Shown: positions 27,546-37,547 of the stretch, piece after piece | Numbering within the stretch: position 1 is the stretch's first letter | Layout of the letters: every line of letters starts with the position of its first letter | DNA from: Opitutales bacterium UBA5694 | Lineage (GTDB): Bacteria > Verrucomicrobiota > Verrucomicrobiia > Opitutales > Opitutaceae | DNA length: 64,000 nucleotides | Reading direction: 5' to 3' | NCBI GenBank assembly: GCA_002420185.1 | Contig: DIHO01000017.1 | Coordinates: forward strand, 1 to 64,000 | Made by a program: the position numbers and the translations under genes | Notes under the pieces: model-generated | The model's input: the letters and a program-made list of their open reading frames with translations, nothing else | Databases searched by the model: none | Told to the model about the DNA's origin: nothing

Positions 27546-30221
27546 ATGATGATTCGGACGCAAATACTCTCGCTTTCATTCCTTATCCTTGCTTCTCGAT
27601 TCGGCCTCTCCCAAGAGCTAGCTCCGGGTGAAATGATTTTACCAGAGTCCGCCCTTCCCTCCTACGAGTCGGAGATTGATCACGCACGCCTGATCCAGGA
27701 TGATAAGCTGACCAGCTTCAATATGGGACAAAAGATCTATCAGCAGGTCTGTCACAACTGCCACGGGGATATAAACCTGCCAGGTTCCATTCCCAGTTCC
27801 TTGCGATTCGCCGAAGGGGTTTTTCAGCATGGGAATGACCCGTATACCATGTATCAAAGTATCACCCGCGGCTGGAGGTTGATGGTCCCGCAAACCGAAT
27901 TGACGCCTCGCGAAAAGTATTCAGTCATCCGTTACATTCGTGCTCATTTTATCGAGGAGCGAAATCCGGATCAGTATTTCCAAATTACCGACGAATACCT
28001 GTCCGGTCTTCCAAAGGGAAACCAACTGGGCCCGGAACCCACCAAGCACGAACCTTGGAAGGAAATGGATTATGGCCCCTTTCTAACAGGCACTTTAGAA
28101 ATCGTAGCGGAAGAGTTTGAAAACTATCGTTGGCCGAAAGGAAAGGACACTCGTGGCTACGTCGCACCCGATGCGAATCTCGCCTACAAAGCCATCGCCA
28201 TCCGGCTCGATCCCGGGGAGGGAGGCATCTCCAAAGGGCATACCTGGCTGGCATTTGAACACGACACTATGCGGATCGCCGGCGCTTGGACCGGAGAAGG
28301 CTTCACCGATTGGCAAGGAATCAATTTTGACCACAAGCATTGGCATTGGCCGCGCACGCGCGGCAAAATTCTCTTTGAAACCGAGGATGTCCCCGGATGG
28401 GCCAATCCTGCCAATGGCTCGTTCGAGGATCAACGCATAGTCGGCCTAAACGGTCGGCGTTTCGGACCACTACCGCGCGATTGGACTCAATTTAAAGGAC
28501 TTTATCGATACGCGAAACGTATTATTATTTCTTATACAGTTGGCGAAGTATCTATATTGGAGAACCATCTGCTTACGAATTCAGGAGCTATTGCTCGAAT
28601 ACTGAATATTGGAAAATCAGAGATAGATCTGAAACTGCGACTCGCCAATTCAGGGGTTACGATTTCCGTTCAGGGAAGCGATGCCATTAAACTCGAGGAA
28701 TCCGGTGGTTTTCTCACTGCCTCTATCCCAGCGGGAGTGACTCCTTTAAACGCCGCTTTCATTTCTGGATCCGGTTCCGTTCAACCGACTGATCTCGACC
28801 TCGCCCCTCTTACGAAAGGAAGCCCCTCGGAATGGCAGCAAGGTGTTCCCTCCCCGATCGTTCGCGGAAGACAAAAGGGACCCTTCCAATGGGACAGTTT
28901 CACTCTTCCCAAGGCAAATCCCTGGAAGAGCTGGCTGCGAACTTCTGGGGTAGACTTTTCGCCTGACGGCGAAACCGCCTATCTATGCACTTGGGATGGG
29001 GATGTCTGGCGCGTTGAAGGGCTTAACGACGAAACCGCAATCAATGCTCAGTGGTTTCGCATCGCCGCAGGGTTGTTTCAACCGCTCGGTATTAAGCTCG
29101 TTAATGGGGAGATCTTCGTAACCTGTCGCAATCAGTTGGTCCGACTCCAAGATCTGAATGGTGACGGCGAAATGGACTACCATGAAGCGTTCAATTCCGA
29201 TCACCAAGTGACTCAACACTTTCACGAATTCGCGATGGGGCTCCAAGTTGATGACGAAGGGAATTTTTACTATGCAAAAAGTGCCCGCCACGCCCGACCA
29301 CCAATCGTTCCTCATCATGGCACATTACTGAAAGTTAGCCACGATGGAGAACGAACCGAAATTTTGGCCAATGGATTTCGAGCCGCCAATGGCGTCTGCA
29401 TCAATCCAGATGGGTCATTTATCGTCACGGACCAAGAGGGCCATTGGAATCCCATGAACCGATTGAATTGGGTTTATCCAGATGGACGCTTCTACGGCAA
29501 CATGTGGAGTTACGGGGCTCCAGAAGACAGTTCCGATTCGGCAATGGAACGCCCGCTCGCCTGGGTAGACAAGGGGTTCGATCGATCGCCTTCTGAACTC
29601 CTCTGGATCGATAGTCCGTCCTGGGGACCGCTTGATGGAAAACTCCTAAATATATCCTACGGCCACGGGCGCCTGGAGATCGTTCCACACGAAATCGTCA
29701 ATGGCCAACCACAGGGTGGACTTCAGCGTTTACCTATTCCCGATTTCCCAACCGGAACTATGCGTGGACGTTTTCATCCTCATAATGGCCATCTTTACCT
29801 TTGCGGCATGTCAGCTTGGGGAACGGCTCAACTACATCAGGCTGGAGGCTTCTACCGTATCCGAAAGACAGATTCACCTGCTCATTTACCCATCGGTCTT
29901 CGGGCCAGCGAACAGGAAATCGAGATTGAGTTTTCAGATCCTCTGGCACAACTATCGCCCGAGATACTCCGCAACTCTATAATCGTCCGTACTTGGGCTC
30001 TCAAGCGAACCGCAGACTACGGATCCGCACACTACGACAAAAAGGAAATCGAAGTCGCCGGTGCCAGCCTGTCGCCCCACGGGAAAATTCTTAGATTGAA
30101 AATTCCCGACCTCGAGCCGGTATGGCAAATGTCCATCAAGTACTATCTCAAGGGAGCTAATGGCGAACCGGTTGAAGGAGAAATTCAAAACACCATTCAC
30201 GAAATAAAAGCGAATTTGTAG
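27546..30221 (+). CDS. Secreted cytochrome c/beta-propeller protein (DUF6797-like)
   Basis: An 891-residue exported protein: signal peptide (ILSLSFLILASRFGLS), then a cytochrome c domain with the heme site C69-H-N-C72-H73 and RGWRLMVP supplying a possible Met ligand. A middle region (about 180-400) with KAIAIRLDPGEGG and TMRIAGAWTGEGF resembles DUF6797 of PVC bacteria. From about 440 an NHL/PQQ-type propeller repeats VDFSPDGETAYLCTWDGDVW, DLNGDGEMDY and NGVCINPDGSF. A C-terminal sandwich follows. It probably oxidises a sugar or alcohol and passes electrons to its own heme. It lies between the isomerase and an iduronate-type sulfatase. Substrate unknown. Confidence 0.82.
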   Translation: MMIRTQILSLSFLILASRFGLSQELAPGEMILPESALPSYESEIDHARLIQDDKLTSFNMGQKIYQQVCHNCHGDINLPGSIPSSLRFAEGVFQHGNDPYTMYQSITRGWRLMVPQTELTPREKYSVIRYIRAHFIEERNPDQYFQITDEYLSGLPKGNQLGPEPTKHEPWKEMDYGPFLTGTLEIVAEEFENYRWPKGKDTRGYVAPDANLAYKAIAIRLDPGEGGISKGHTWLAFEHDTMRIAGAWTGEGFTDWQGINFDHKHWHWPRTRGKILFETEDVPGWANPANGSFEDQRIVGLNGRRFGPLPRDWTQFKGLYRYAKRIIISYTVGEVSILENHLLTNSGAIARILNIGKSEIDLKLRLANSGVTISVQGSDAIKLEESGGFLTASIPAGVTPLNAAFISGSGSVQPTDLDLAPLTKGSPSEWQQGVPSPIVRGRQKGPFQWDSFTLPKANPWKSWLRTSGVDFSPDGETAYLCTWDGDVWRVEGLNDETAINAQWFRIAAGLFQPLGIKLVNGEIFVTCRNQLVRLQDLNGDGEMDYHEAFNSDHQVTQHFHEFAMGLQVDDEGNFYYAKSARHARPPIVPHHGTLLKVSHDGERTEILANGFRAANGVCINPDGSFIVTDQEGHWNPMNRLNWVYPDGRFYGNMWSYGAPEDSSDSAMERPLAWVDKGFDRSPSELLWIDSPSWGPLDGKLLNISYGHGRLEIVPHEIVNGQPQGGLQRLPIPDFPTGTMRGRFHPHNGHLYLCGMSAWGTAQLHQAGGFYRIRKTDSPAHLPIGLRASEQEIEIEFSDPLAQLSPEILRNSIIVRTWALKRTADYGSAHYDKKEIEVAGASLSPHGKILRLKIPDLEPVWQMSIKYYLKGANGEPVEGEIQNTIHEIKANL

Positions 30222-30422
30222 TTAATCTCGGCTTTGAATTTTTCTGAAAGCAGATGGTCTCACGGGACAAAATAGTCACTAAAACTCCCCTGGTAAATAT
30301 AAACGGAAGCCAACTCGTTCTTGGTTTCCAGGATTTCGTGTTCGACCGCTTTTACAAATCCGAAAGCTAATTAAAGTTTTTTCTCCCAATCGAGCTGGAT
30401 ATCGTCAGGTTAAAAGCCACTA

Positions 30423-31847
30423 ATGACGCTCCTCAAGTTCCTAAAAATACCCCTTTTCATTACCCTTTGGCCTATCTGCTTGTTTGCACAGATTGAACCC
30501 CCCAACGTTCTGTTCATCGCGGTGGATGATCTGAACAATTGGGTAGGCTTTCTGAATAACCATCCGGGAGTAAAGACGCCTCATATGGATCGTTTAGCGG
30601 CTAGGGGAATGGTATTTACGAATGCCCATTGCTCGGCTCCGGGTTGCAACTCCTCGAGATCCAGTTTGTTCACTGGTCTGCGGCCTTCTAGCACAGGCAT
30701 CTATGCCAACGGACATGACTGGCGGAAGATGGAGACAACCCGAAACGTGGAAACGCTGCCGGATACCTTACAAGCCGGGGGGTACAAGACTATGAGAGGC
30801 GGAAAACTCTACCATGCCCATACCATTAGCGAATCGGCGTACGAGGGGTACTTGGATCCGGAACCCTGGAACGGCTTTTTTCCGTCACGGAATCTTCAAC
30901 TACCTCCCGAAGTAGAGCCTGCCAAGTGGCCATTGAATACCAATAGGACTTTCTATCAGGGGCGATTCGATTGGGCCCCTCTAGATATAGATGATTCAGA
31001 AATGGGAGATGCCAAGGTCGTTGCCTGGGCCGAGGGTGAGCTTTCCAAAACGCATGAGAAACCGTTGTTTCTAGCCGTTGGCATCTACCGTCCCCATTGG
31101 CCGTGGTGGACTCCGCAACCCTATTTTAATCAGCATCCCTTGGAAGAAATTGAATTTCTGGATAACCCACACAATGACCTCGACGACTTGCCTGATGCAG
31201 GACGGAGTATGGTTCGAAAAAAGTGGGATGACTGGATACTTGAAAACGGAAAACGCAAGCAGGCCATGCAGGGCTACCTTGCGTCAATGACGTTTGCAGA
31301 TGCCATGGTGGGGCGATTGCTCCAAGCTCTCGAGAAAGGGCCGCTCGCCGACAATACAATCATTGTTCTTTGGTCGGATCACGGATATCATATCGGCCAG
31401 AAGCACCACTGGGAGAAATTTGCGCTTTGGGAGCAAACCACAAATGTCCCACTGATTATTGCGGATTCTCGTAATGGGCAATCCGCTACGCGCTGTTCCC
31501 AGCCTGTTAGCCTACTCGATTTGTATCCAACTCTATTGGACCTCTGCAATCTCGAGAAACCGGCCCATTTGGAAGGCCAGAGCCTTCTTCCCCTGATCAA
31601 AAACCCTGAGCAGTCAACGGGCCGAGGCGTTGTTACAACACAGGGATTTAATAACCATGCCATTCGAACTGAAAATTGGCGATACATTCGCTATGCGGAC
31701 GGTGGAGAGGAGCTCTACAATCATCAAAACGATCCGCAAGAGTTTACAAACCTAGCCAGCCTCACCGAGTTTGAACCGGTAAAGCAAAAGCTTTCCGAGA
31801 TGCTCCCGAACAAAAACGTCAAGCCTCCAACCAGAGGGCTCGATTGA
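30423..31847 (+). CDS. Secreted iduronate-2-sulfatase-like sulfatase (CxSxR)
   Basis: A 474-residue S1 sulfatase with a signal peptide (FLKIPLFITLWPICLFA). The metal motif is VLFIAVDDLNNW, and the formylglycine site C75-N-S-S-R has Ser in place of the more common Pro. Characteristic iduronate-sulfatase-like segments follow: ETLPDTLQAGGYKTMRGGKL, PLFLAVGIYRPHWPWWTP and VLWSDHGYHIGQKHHWEKF, and the tail GEELYNHQNDPQEFTNLA. Ser-type sites are accepted by radical-SAM maturases. The likely substrate is a 2-sulfated uronate-containing polymer, by family resemblance only. Confidence 0.91.
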   Translation: MTLLKFLKIPLFITLWPICLFAQIEPPNVLFIAVDDLNNWVGFLNNHPGVKTPHMDRLAARGMVFTNAHCSAPGCNSSRSSLFTGLRPSSTGIYANGHDWRKMETTRNVETLPDTLQAGGYKTMRGGKLYHAHTISESAYEGYLDPEPWNGFFPSRNLQLPPEVEPAKWPLNTNRTFYQGRFDWAPLDIDDSEMGDAKVVAWAEGELSKTHEKPLFLAVGIYRPHWPWWTPQPYFNQHPLEEIEFLDNPHNDLDDLPDAGRSMVRKKWDDWILENGKRKQAMQGYLASMTFADAMVGRLLQALEKGPLADNTIIVLWSDHGYHIGQKHHWEKFALWEQTTNVPLIIADSRNGQSATRCSQPVSLLDLYPTLLDLCNLEKPAHLEGQSLLPLIKNPEQSTGRGVVTTQGFNNHAIRTENWRYIRYADGGEELYNHQNDPQEFTNLASLTEFEPVKQKLSEMLPNKNVKPPTRGLD

Positions 31848-31942
31848 GTATCTGGGATAATCGATTAAAGCTGTTTGGCATCCAGAAAATACGACTTGAA
31901 CTTTTCAAGCTTCCGCTGGTACGTACTCGAAACGCCATTAAC

Positions 31943-33418
31943 TCATTCTGCGGGTACAAGCTTTCGTACCCAACCATCGCCCTTCGTTAGCAGATATAGC
32001 TCTTTGTCTTCATCAATTCCCAATCGAAGGTCTGCTCGCAATCCCCGATTGTAGGTATTCGGATACCCTACAGTATCTAACAAGTTTTGCTCACGACCTT
32101 CGATCATCAACCGCAACTCTTTTATTTCTGCTGGGGTTCCGGGCTCCAAATTCCCCGCATCAATGTAAAATACCCGACCGCGTACTATATCTGCGAATAC
32201 GAACTTTCCTTTCAACGATTTGATTTTCCGTCCCTCATAGGCGAAGCCGCTACCGATCGCCCTTCCTTCCTCATGATCGTATTGGGCGACTGGATCGATA
32301 AACGTTTCTGGCCCATCGTGAGGGAGCTCAAATACCGGGCCCACTTCGACTCCTTCGATTCCGAACCCCGTGGCAAAGGTGCCCTCCCTGATCCGCCATC
32401 CGAAATTACCCCCAATTACACCGATATTTATCTCTTCTACCTCCTTTTGACCAATGTCGCAAATAAACATCCGTCCCTTTTTATCAAAAGAGAAGTGCTG
32501 CGGGTGCCTCAGCCCATAGGCCCAAATTTCGGGGGCCACATTCGATTTTGAGACAAAGGGGTTGTCATTGGGAATTCCGTACGATCGGTCCTTCGAACGA
32601 CCGAGCGGATTGATCCTCAAAATAGCACCTTGAGGGACCTCCAATGACTGCCCATAATCCTTGGGATCGAATGACGCTCCTCCATCTCCCAAACTAAAGT
32701 ACAAGTTTCCGTAGTCGGATGATTTTCTTTTGGCACTGGGATTGAAGGATAGGGTACCAATGTTATGGTTCGGTGCAAATTGGCCGATACGAAAAACCTC
32801 GCGATAGGTGCCCTTGAACGGAATGGCCGCAGGATCTGTCGCCGTCCATTCCAAGATTACGCTCTCATGGCTGCCGGCATCATCCTTCAAGTAAGTCGAC
32901 TCACCCGACCCGCTGGTCGCGCTGAAAGCCGTATAAAATTTCCCATAGCCGGGTCGACCTTTGGCATAGAAATCGGGATGAAAGGCAAATCCCGCTAATC
33001 CGGTTTCATTCGGCATGGATGAATTGTCGAAGGAAATGGGGTAGTCGCGATGATTAAGGTAAAGACGGGCCGCCTTTCCCTCTGCATCCGCCAGATAGAG
33101 GGCTCCCCGTAAATCGCAAATGGCCATGCGACCCGATTTAGCACCCACCGGATTGAGATATTGTATCCGGGCGTGAGCGTCCGTAGTTGCTCCACCCGCA
33201 CTCATATCCTCTAGGCGTGGCAGTCTGAATCGTTTCTCCACCGCAACCATAATATCACCCTTCTCTATCTTTTGCTCAATGGGATTGTGAAGTGGAACTA
33301 AAACCTCACCGGCCTCTGATGTTTCATGGTGCCCCCCGTACAAATAGGGAAGAAAGATCAAAGCAATAGCGGCCAACCACCAGGCTTTCGATAGGTTTGG
33401 GAAGTCCTGCGCTTTCAT
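31943..33418 (-). CDS. Secreted PQQ-dependent sugar dehydrogenase-like protein
   Basis: A 491-residue six-bladed propeller of the soluble glucose/sorbosone dehydrogenase family. An N-terminal hydrophobic segment (AWWLAAIALIFLPYLYGG) acts as signal or anchor. Family marks are GLAGFAFHPDFYAKGRPGYG, APNHNIGTLSFNP, LYFSLGDGGA, LRHPQHFSFDKKGRMFICDIGQ, EINIGVIGGNFGWRIREG and the C-terminal VFADIVRGRVFYID. It likely oxidises a sugar or aldose in the periplasm. It is divergent from the GntP-type permease 136 bases away, fitting oxidation outside followed by uptake of the acid. PQQ binding is not proven by eye. Confidence 0.86.
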   Translation of the reverse strand: MKAQDFPNLSKAWWLAAIALIFLPYLYGGHHETSEAGEVLVPLHNPIEQKIEKGDIMVAVEKRFRLPRLEDMSAGGATTDAHARIQYLNPVGAKSGRMAICDLRGALYLADAEGKAARLYLNHRDYPISFDNSSMPNETGLAGFAFHPDFYAKGRPGYGKFYTAFSATSGSGESTYLKDDAGSHESVILEWTATDPAAIPFKGTYREVFRIGQFAPNHNIGTLSFNPSAKRKSSDYGNLYFSLGDGGASFDPKDYGQSLEVPQGAILRINPLGRSKDRSYGIPNDNPFVSKSNVAPEIWAYGLRHPQHFSFDKKGRMFICDIGQKEVEEINIGVIGGNFGWRIREGTFATGFGIEGVEVGPVFELPHDGPETFIDPVAQYDHEEGRAIGSGFAYEGRKIKSLKGKFVFADIVRGRVFYIDAGNLEPGTPAEIKELRLMIEGREQNLLDTVGYPNTYNRGLRADLRLGIDEDKELYLLTKGDGWVRKLVPAE

Positions 33419-33554
33419 TTTCAGTTCAATTTTAGGCTTAAATCAAAAATACCGCTGATGAGCAACCCCGATGACGTTCCCGGAATAGCCAACCGCAGCA
33501 ATCAAACTCATAATTTGCATGACATCGCGGGGCAGCATCCCTAGAAACCCACTT

Positions 33555-34985
33555 ATGGACCCCCTGTTTGTTCTCCTCGTTGGAATTGTCATTGTTTTCG
33601 TTGGCATCCTCTATTTTAAATTACACGCCTTTTTTACTCTCACACTAGCCGCGATGGCCGTGGCGGCCCTTTCCGCCCCAGAACTCATTAGTGGCTATTG
33701 GATGGGTGAAGGAAAGTCAGCCGCTGAAGCCGCTAGCCTAGCAAGCTCTCCTTTTGGGCTTAGGGTCGCCACGGCGTTCGGATTTACCTGTGGGAAGATT
33801 GGGATTGTCATTTGCATGGCCTCCATCATCGGAAAATGCCTGTTAGACAGTGGGGCCGCCCTCCGAATCGTACGAGCCATCCTCAAAGTGCTAGGCGAAA
33901 AACGAGCTCCTGCTGCTATGGGCACAAGTGGTTTCTTTTTAGGCATACCTGTATTTTTTGACACTGTATTCTATTTACTAATACCTCTCGCAAAAGCCCT
34001 CGCTGCATCAACTAAGAAAAACTATGGCCTGTATGTCCTAGCAATTATTGCAGGCGGTTCCATAGCACATTCCCAGATTCCTCCCACCCCCGGACCGCTG
34101 TTTGTAGCGGAGCAATTGGGAATCGATATTGGCATGATGATGATTTCCGGTGTTATTGTTGGGGGAATCGCAGCCATAAGCGGAATGGTCTATGCGAAGT
34201 GGATCAACAAGAGAAAGCCGATTCCCTTTCGCGACTTGGAAGAAGGCGGTGACGAAAAGATGCAAAAGTGGGATGATATTACCGATAGGGAATTGCCCAA
34301 TCTGTGGCTTTCGATGACCCCCATCATATTGCCGCTGATTCTTCTGTCCGGTAAAACGATAATCACGGGTATCGTCGGAAGCACTAGCCTCACCTTACCC
34401 GCAGCGATATCCAGCATCGTTAGTTTGCTCGGTGATAAAAATGTCGCTCTCACAATGGGAGCAAGCGTAGGGTTGTTCACTCTTTTTCAAACAAAAGGCG
34501 GCGGTCAAATAGCCGTCAAAGGTGCGGTGCTATCAGCTCTCTCCAGTGGCGGGATCGTATTGATAATCACCTGTGCAGGAGGTGCCTTCGGAGGCATGCT
34601 GCAACAATCTGGCATTCGAGGTGTTGTCGAACAGATTGATGTTGCAGGAGGCATGTGGTTTCTGCCGATGGCGTTCGTTTTGACTGCCATGATTCGTACT
34701 GTGCAAGGCTCGGCTACCGTGGCTATGATTACCTCCGTAGGAATCCTAGGTCCTGTAGCCGCTCCGGAAATCCTAGGCTTCCATCCCATCTATCTCGCCA
34801 TGGTAATTGGATTTGGCTCCAAGCCGGTCCCTTGGATGAATGACAGTGGATTCTGGGTAATTAGCAAGATGAGTGGTATGACCGAAGGAGAAACACTGAC
34901 TAACTTCTCTGTCATGGCAACGATAATGGCAGTGATCGGATTGATTGTCTCCATGATCGCCTCTAACGTCCTGCCGCTCAACTAA
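33555..34985 (+). CDS. GntP-family permease (gluconate/aldonate:H+ symporter-like)
   Basis: A 476-residue inner-membrane transporter with about 12 hydrophobic segments. I start at ATG 33555 (MDPLFVLLVGIVIVFVG) because the upstream 12 residues are polar. GntP hallmarks include GIPVFFDTVFYLLIPLAKAL, HSQIPPTPGPLFVAEQLG, and VQGSATVAMITSVGILGP near the end. Family members import gluconate, idonate or related sugar acids. The divergent PQQ-type dehydrogenase would produce such acids in the periplasm. Confidence 0.9.
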   Translation: MDPLFVLLVGIVIVFVGILYFKLHAFFTLTLAAMAVAALSAPELISGYWMGEGKSAAEAASLASSPFGLRVATAFGFTCGKIGIVICMASIIGKCLLDSGAALRIVRAILKVLGEKRAPAAMGTSGFFLGIPVFFDTVFYLLIPLAKALAASTKKNYGLYVLAIIAGGSIAHSQIPPTPGPLFVAEQLGIDIGMMMISGVIVGGIAAISGMVYAKWINKRKPIPFRDLEEGGDEKMQKWDDITDRELPNLWLSMTPIILPLILLSGKTIITGIVGSTSLTLPAAISSIVSLLGDKNVALTMGASVGLFTLFQTKGGGQIAVKGAVLSALSSGGIVLIITCAGGAFGGMLQQSGIRGVVEQIDVAGGMWFLPMAFVLTAMIRTVQGSATVAMITSVGILGPVAAPEILGFHPIYLAMVIGFGSKPVPWMNDSGFWVISKMSGMTEGETLTNFSVMATIMAVIGLIVSMIASNVLPLN

Positions 34986-35104
34986 AAGTAACCGCAAAGG
35001 ACCCTAAAATTCATAATGCTCACCTGCTTCAGATCTGATAACTTCGTTCCCCCTGGGTCCTTAGCTAGCGAAGATTTCGTCCCGATAGGCCGTTTTAAAT
35101 CGCA

Positions 35105-36750
35105 ATGAAAAAGCCCAATATTATTCTTATTTTGGCTGACGACATGGGCTACTCTGACATCGGATGCTACGGCGGCGAAATCGATACACCCAACTTGGAT
35201 CGCCTCGCATCTCAAGGTTTGCGATATACCCAGTTTTACAATACAGCACGTTGCTGTCCAACAAGAGCCAGCCTCTTGACAGGTATGAATCCACATCAGG
35301 TGGGAATGGGTCACATGACGCATTTCGACGATGACATCGACGGTTATCGTGGGGACCTGTCTAAACAGTGCTTAACCATCGCCGAAGTATTGAAACAAGG
35401 AGACTATGGCACTTATTTGTCCGGCAAGTGGCACGTTTGCAAACAGCAGCTTTCAAAAGACGGAGATCGTTCTAACTGGCCCCTTGCACGAGGCTTTGAC
35501 CGGAGCTACGGGATCATTGGCGGAGCAGCCAGTTACTTCGATCCGCCCACCCTGGCTCGAGACAACGAATCCATAGATCCTCCACAGGATGGCGATTACT
35601 ATTTCACCGATGACATTACGAAAAATGCCTGCGGATTCATAAAAGACCACTGTAATCAAAAACCCGAACAGCCTTTTTTTTGTTCGCTTCGTATACAGCG
35701 CCGCATTGGCCTTTGCATGCTCGCCCAGAGGCAATTGAAAAGTACAAGGGTCGATACTCCAGCGGATGGGATCGACTGCGGGAGCAACGGCTAAAACGAA
35801 TGATTAAAATAGGTATCCTTAATACGGATACAGTAATCACAGAGCGCGATTCGACTCAACCTGCTTGGGAGGATTCATTGCATAAGGCTTGGCAGGAACG
35901 CCGAATGGAGGTTTATGCGGCACAAGTCAGCTCAATGGATCAGGGAATCGGACGGATTCTGGATACCGTTGAGGCCAAGGGCGAACTCGACAACACCTTG
36001 ATCTTTTTTCTATCCGACAATGGTGCTTGCGCTGAGGAGATTTTCGAAACCTTTTACCCTTACGAAAAGTCTGCCGGGGAAGGCCTGGCCAAACCGCTCA
36101 CCTGCAGAACCCACACCCGCGATGGGCGCTTAATGAAACATGGCAACGACCCCACCGTCCCGCCAGGAGACGAAACGACTTTTCAGAGTTATGGAGTAGC
36201 TTGGGCCAATCTTTCCAACGCTCCCTTCCGTGAATACAAACACTTTGTTCACGAAGGCGGGATCGCCACCCCATTGATCGTACACTGGCCAGACGGCATT
36301 TCAGATCGAGGAAATCTGCGTTATCAAACAGGTCAATTGATGGATATCATGGCTACCATTATCGATGTTTCTGGACTCGACTGGCCACAGGAACGAGACG
36401 GACTTCCCATTCTTCCAGTTGAGGGAAGCAGTTTGAAAAACACATTCAACAGCCACGACCAGAATCGTCCTCCCTTGGCCTGGGAGCACGAGGGGAATTG
36501 CGCCTATCGCGAGGGACAATGGAAACTCGTCAAGCGTTGGGACAGGGGACATTGGGAGCTCTACGATATGGACGTCGATCGCTGTGAGATTAACGACCTG
36601 ACCAACACGTATCCGGAAACTCGTGCCGAATTAGTTGAAAAATACCATGACTGGGCTAACCGCGTGGGTGTGGTAGAATGGAATCAGTTGGAAGCCACCC
36701 GCAACGCCAAAGGCATGTTCACCGATTGGATGCCACATCCACATGACTGA
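35105..36750 (+). pseudogene. Sulfatase (CCPTR) interrupted by one frameshift in a T8 run
   Basis: Two overlapping frames together make one S1 sulfatase. The first (35105-35794) carries IILILADDMGYSDIGCYGG, formylglycine Cys50 in CCPTRASLLTG and SGKWHVCKQ. After EQPFFC the sense jumps to the second frame (from about 35682), which reads FASYTAPHWPLHARPEAIEK, LSDNGAC and the C-terminal VKRWDRGHWELYDMDVD. The switch lies at eight T's (35674-35681); six or nine would give EQPFF(L)FASY in frame. Everything else is intact. It is a paralogue of the 24442-26052 sulfatase. No signal peptide is visible before MKKPNIILIL, so the 5' end may also be truncated. It could be a recent mutation, phase variation by slippage, or a sequencing error. 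Confidence 0.85.
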
Positions 36751-37112
36751 TACACGCTCGAAGCGGAAATAAAGTATCCCCGGGGTAAGCACCGAGGTAT
36801 TTTAAGGTAGTAACGGATCAATCTTCGAGGCATTCGCCCGAACGGGAGATAGAAATAGCTCAGTGCTTCAACGTGAGCAAAATACTAGCTGAGCAAATTA
36901 GAATCTCTCGCAGCAGGGTTCCGTACGACAAGCTGTGGATCCGAAAAACTCGCTTTACGCTGCAAGAGGAACGCCAAGTCGTTGATACGCATTCTCTAAA
37001 AGCTCCTGAGATCTTCTTATGCATTTAATCAAGACGTCTAGGTTACATCAGTCCTTGCCTGAATCGTTTAAACCCCTCGTGTTTGGGTGTGTCAAAATAG
37101 GAGCCCCCTTTT
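36751..37112. other. Intergenic stretch, no gene recognised
   Basis: About 360 bases between the frameshifted sulfatase and the TonB-receptor tail. Plus-strand frames hold a helical piece (CFNVSKILAEQIRI) that faintly recalls a regulator helix-turn-helix, but I do not support a call. The N-terminal bulk of the TonB receptor is absent here. Confidence 0.35.
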
Positions 37113-37520
37113 GATCAACACCTCATCGATGAGCTCGACCGAGCCATACACCTCGACCTAACCCAAGATCAGACAAGGGCCACCAACGACAATTTCAAGA
37201 CGAACTTGCCTCGCGTCCCGAACCGCCGCCTCGGCTTGCGTTATGAATACGCTATCGGACCTTGGTTTCGAGGAGTCGATCCCTGGTGGAATGATGAAGC
37301 CTTCCACCTAAGCCCGAACCAGTTCCCCAATGACAGCTATGTTTTCTTGGGTGTCGAAATCTATTACCGCGTTCAAGCGACAGATTCGGTCACTGTGGAC
37401 CTCTTCGCCGTTAGCACCAATCTCGCCTATGAAGAAGCGTGCCCGCAAACCTCTTTCCTGAAAGACAGCACAACGATGCCCGGCCGTAGTATCAGCCTGG
37501 GGTTCGAACCTCCTTTTGAC
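37113..37520 (+). pseudogene. C-terminal remnant of a TonB-dependent receptor
   Basis: The frame reads QTRATNDNFKTNLPRVPNRR, then GLRYEYAIGPWFRGVDPWW, DSYVFLGVEIYYRVQ, VTVDLFAVSTNLAYEEACPQ and TSFLKDSTTMPGRSISLGF. These are the last beta strands of an outer-membrane receptor ('N-L-DEEARPHTSFLKD..PGRS..LG'). No plug domain, TonB box or signal peptide exists upstream, so only the last quarter of the barrel remains. The open frame runs on to 37625, past the expected C-terminal Phe, into antisense of the GT4 gene. Confidence 0.8.
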
Positions 37521-37547
37521 CCAGGATATGACAACCGCTCCGTATCC

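Noticed and set aside
36840..37030. Helix-turn-helix-like piece (CFNVSKILAEQIRI)
   Set aside because: Too short and surrounded by stops; resemblance to a regulator is not specific.
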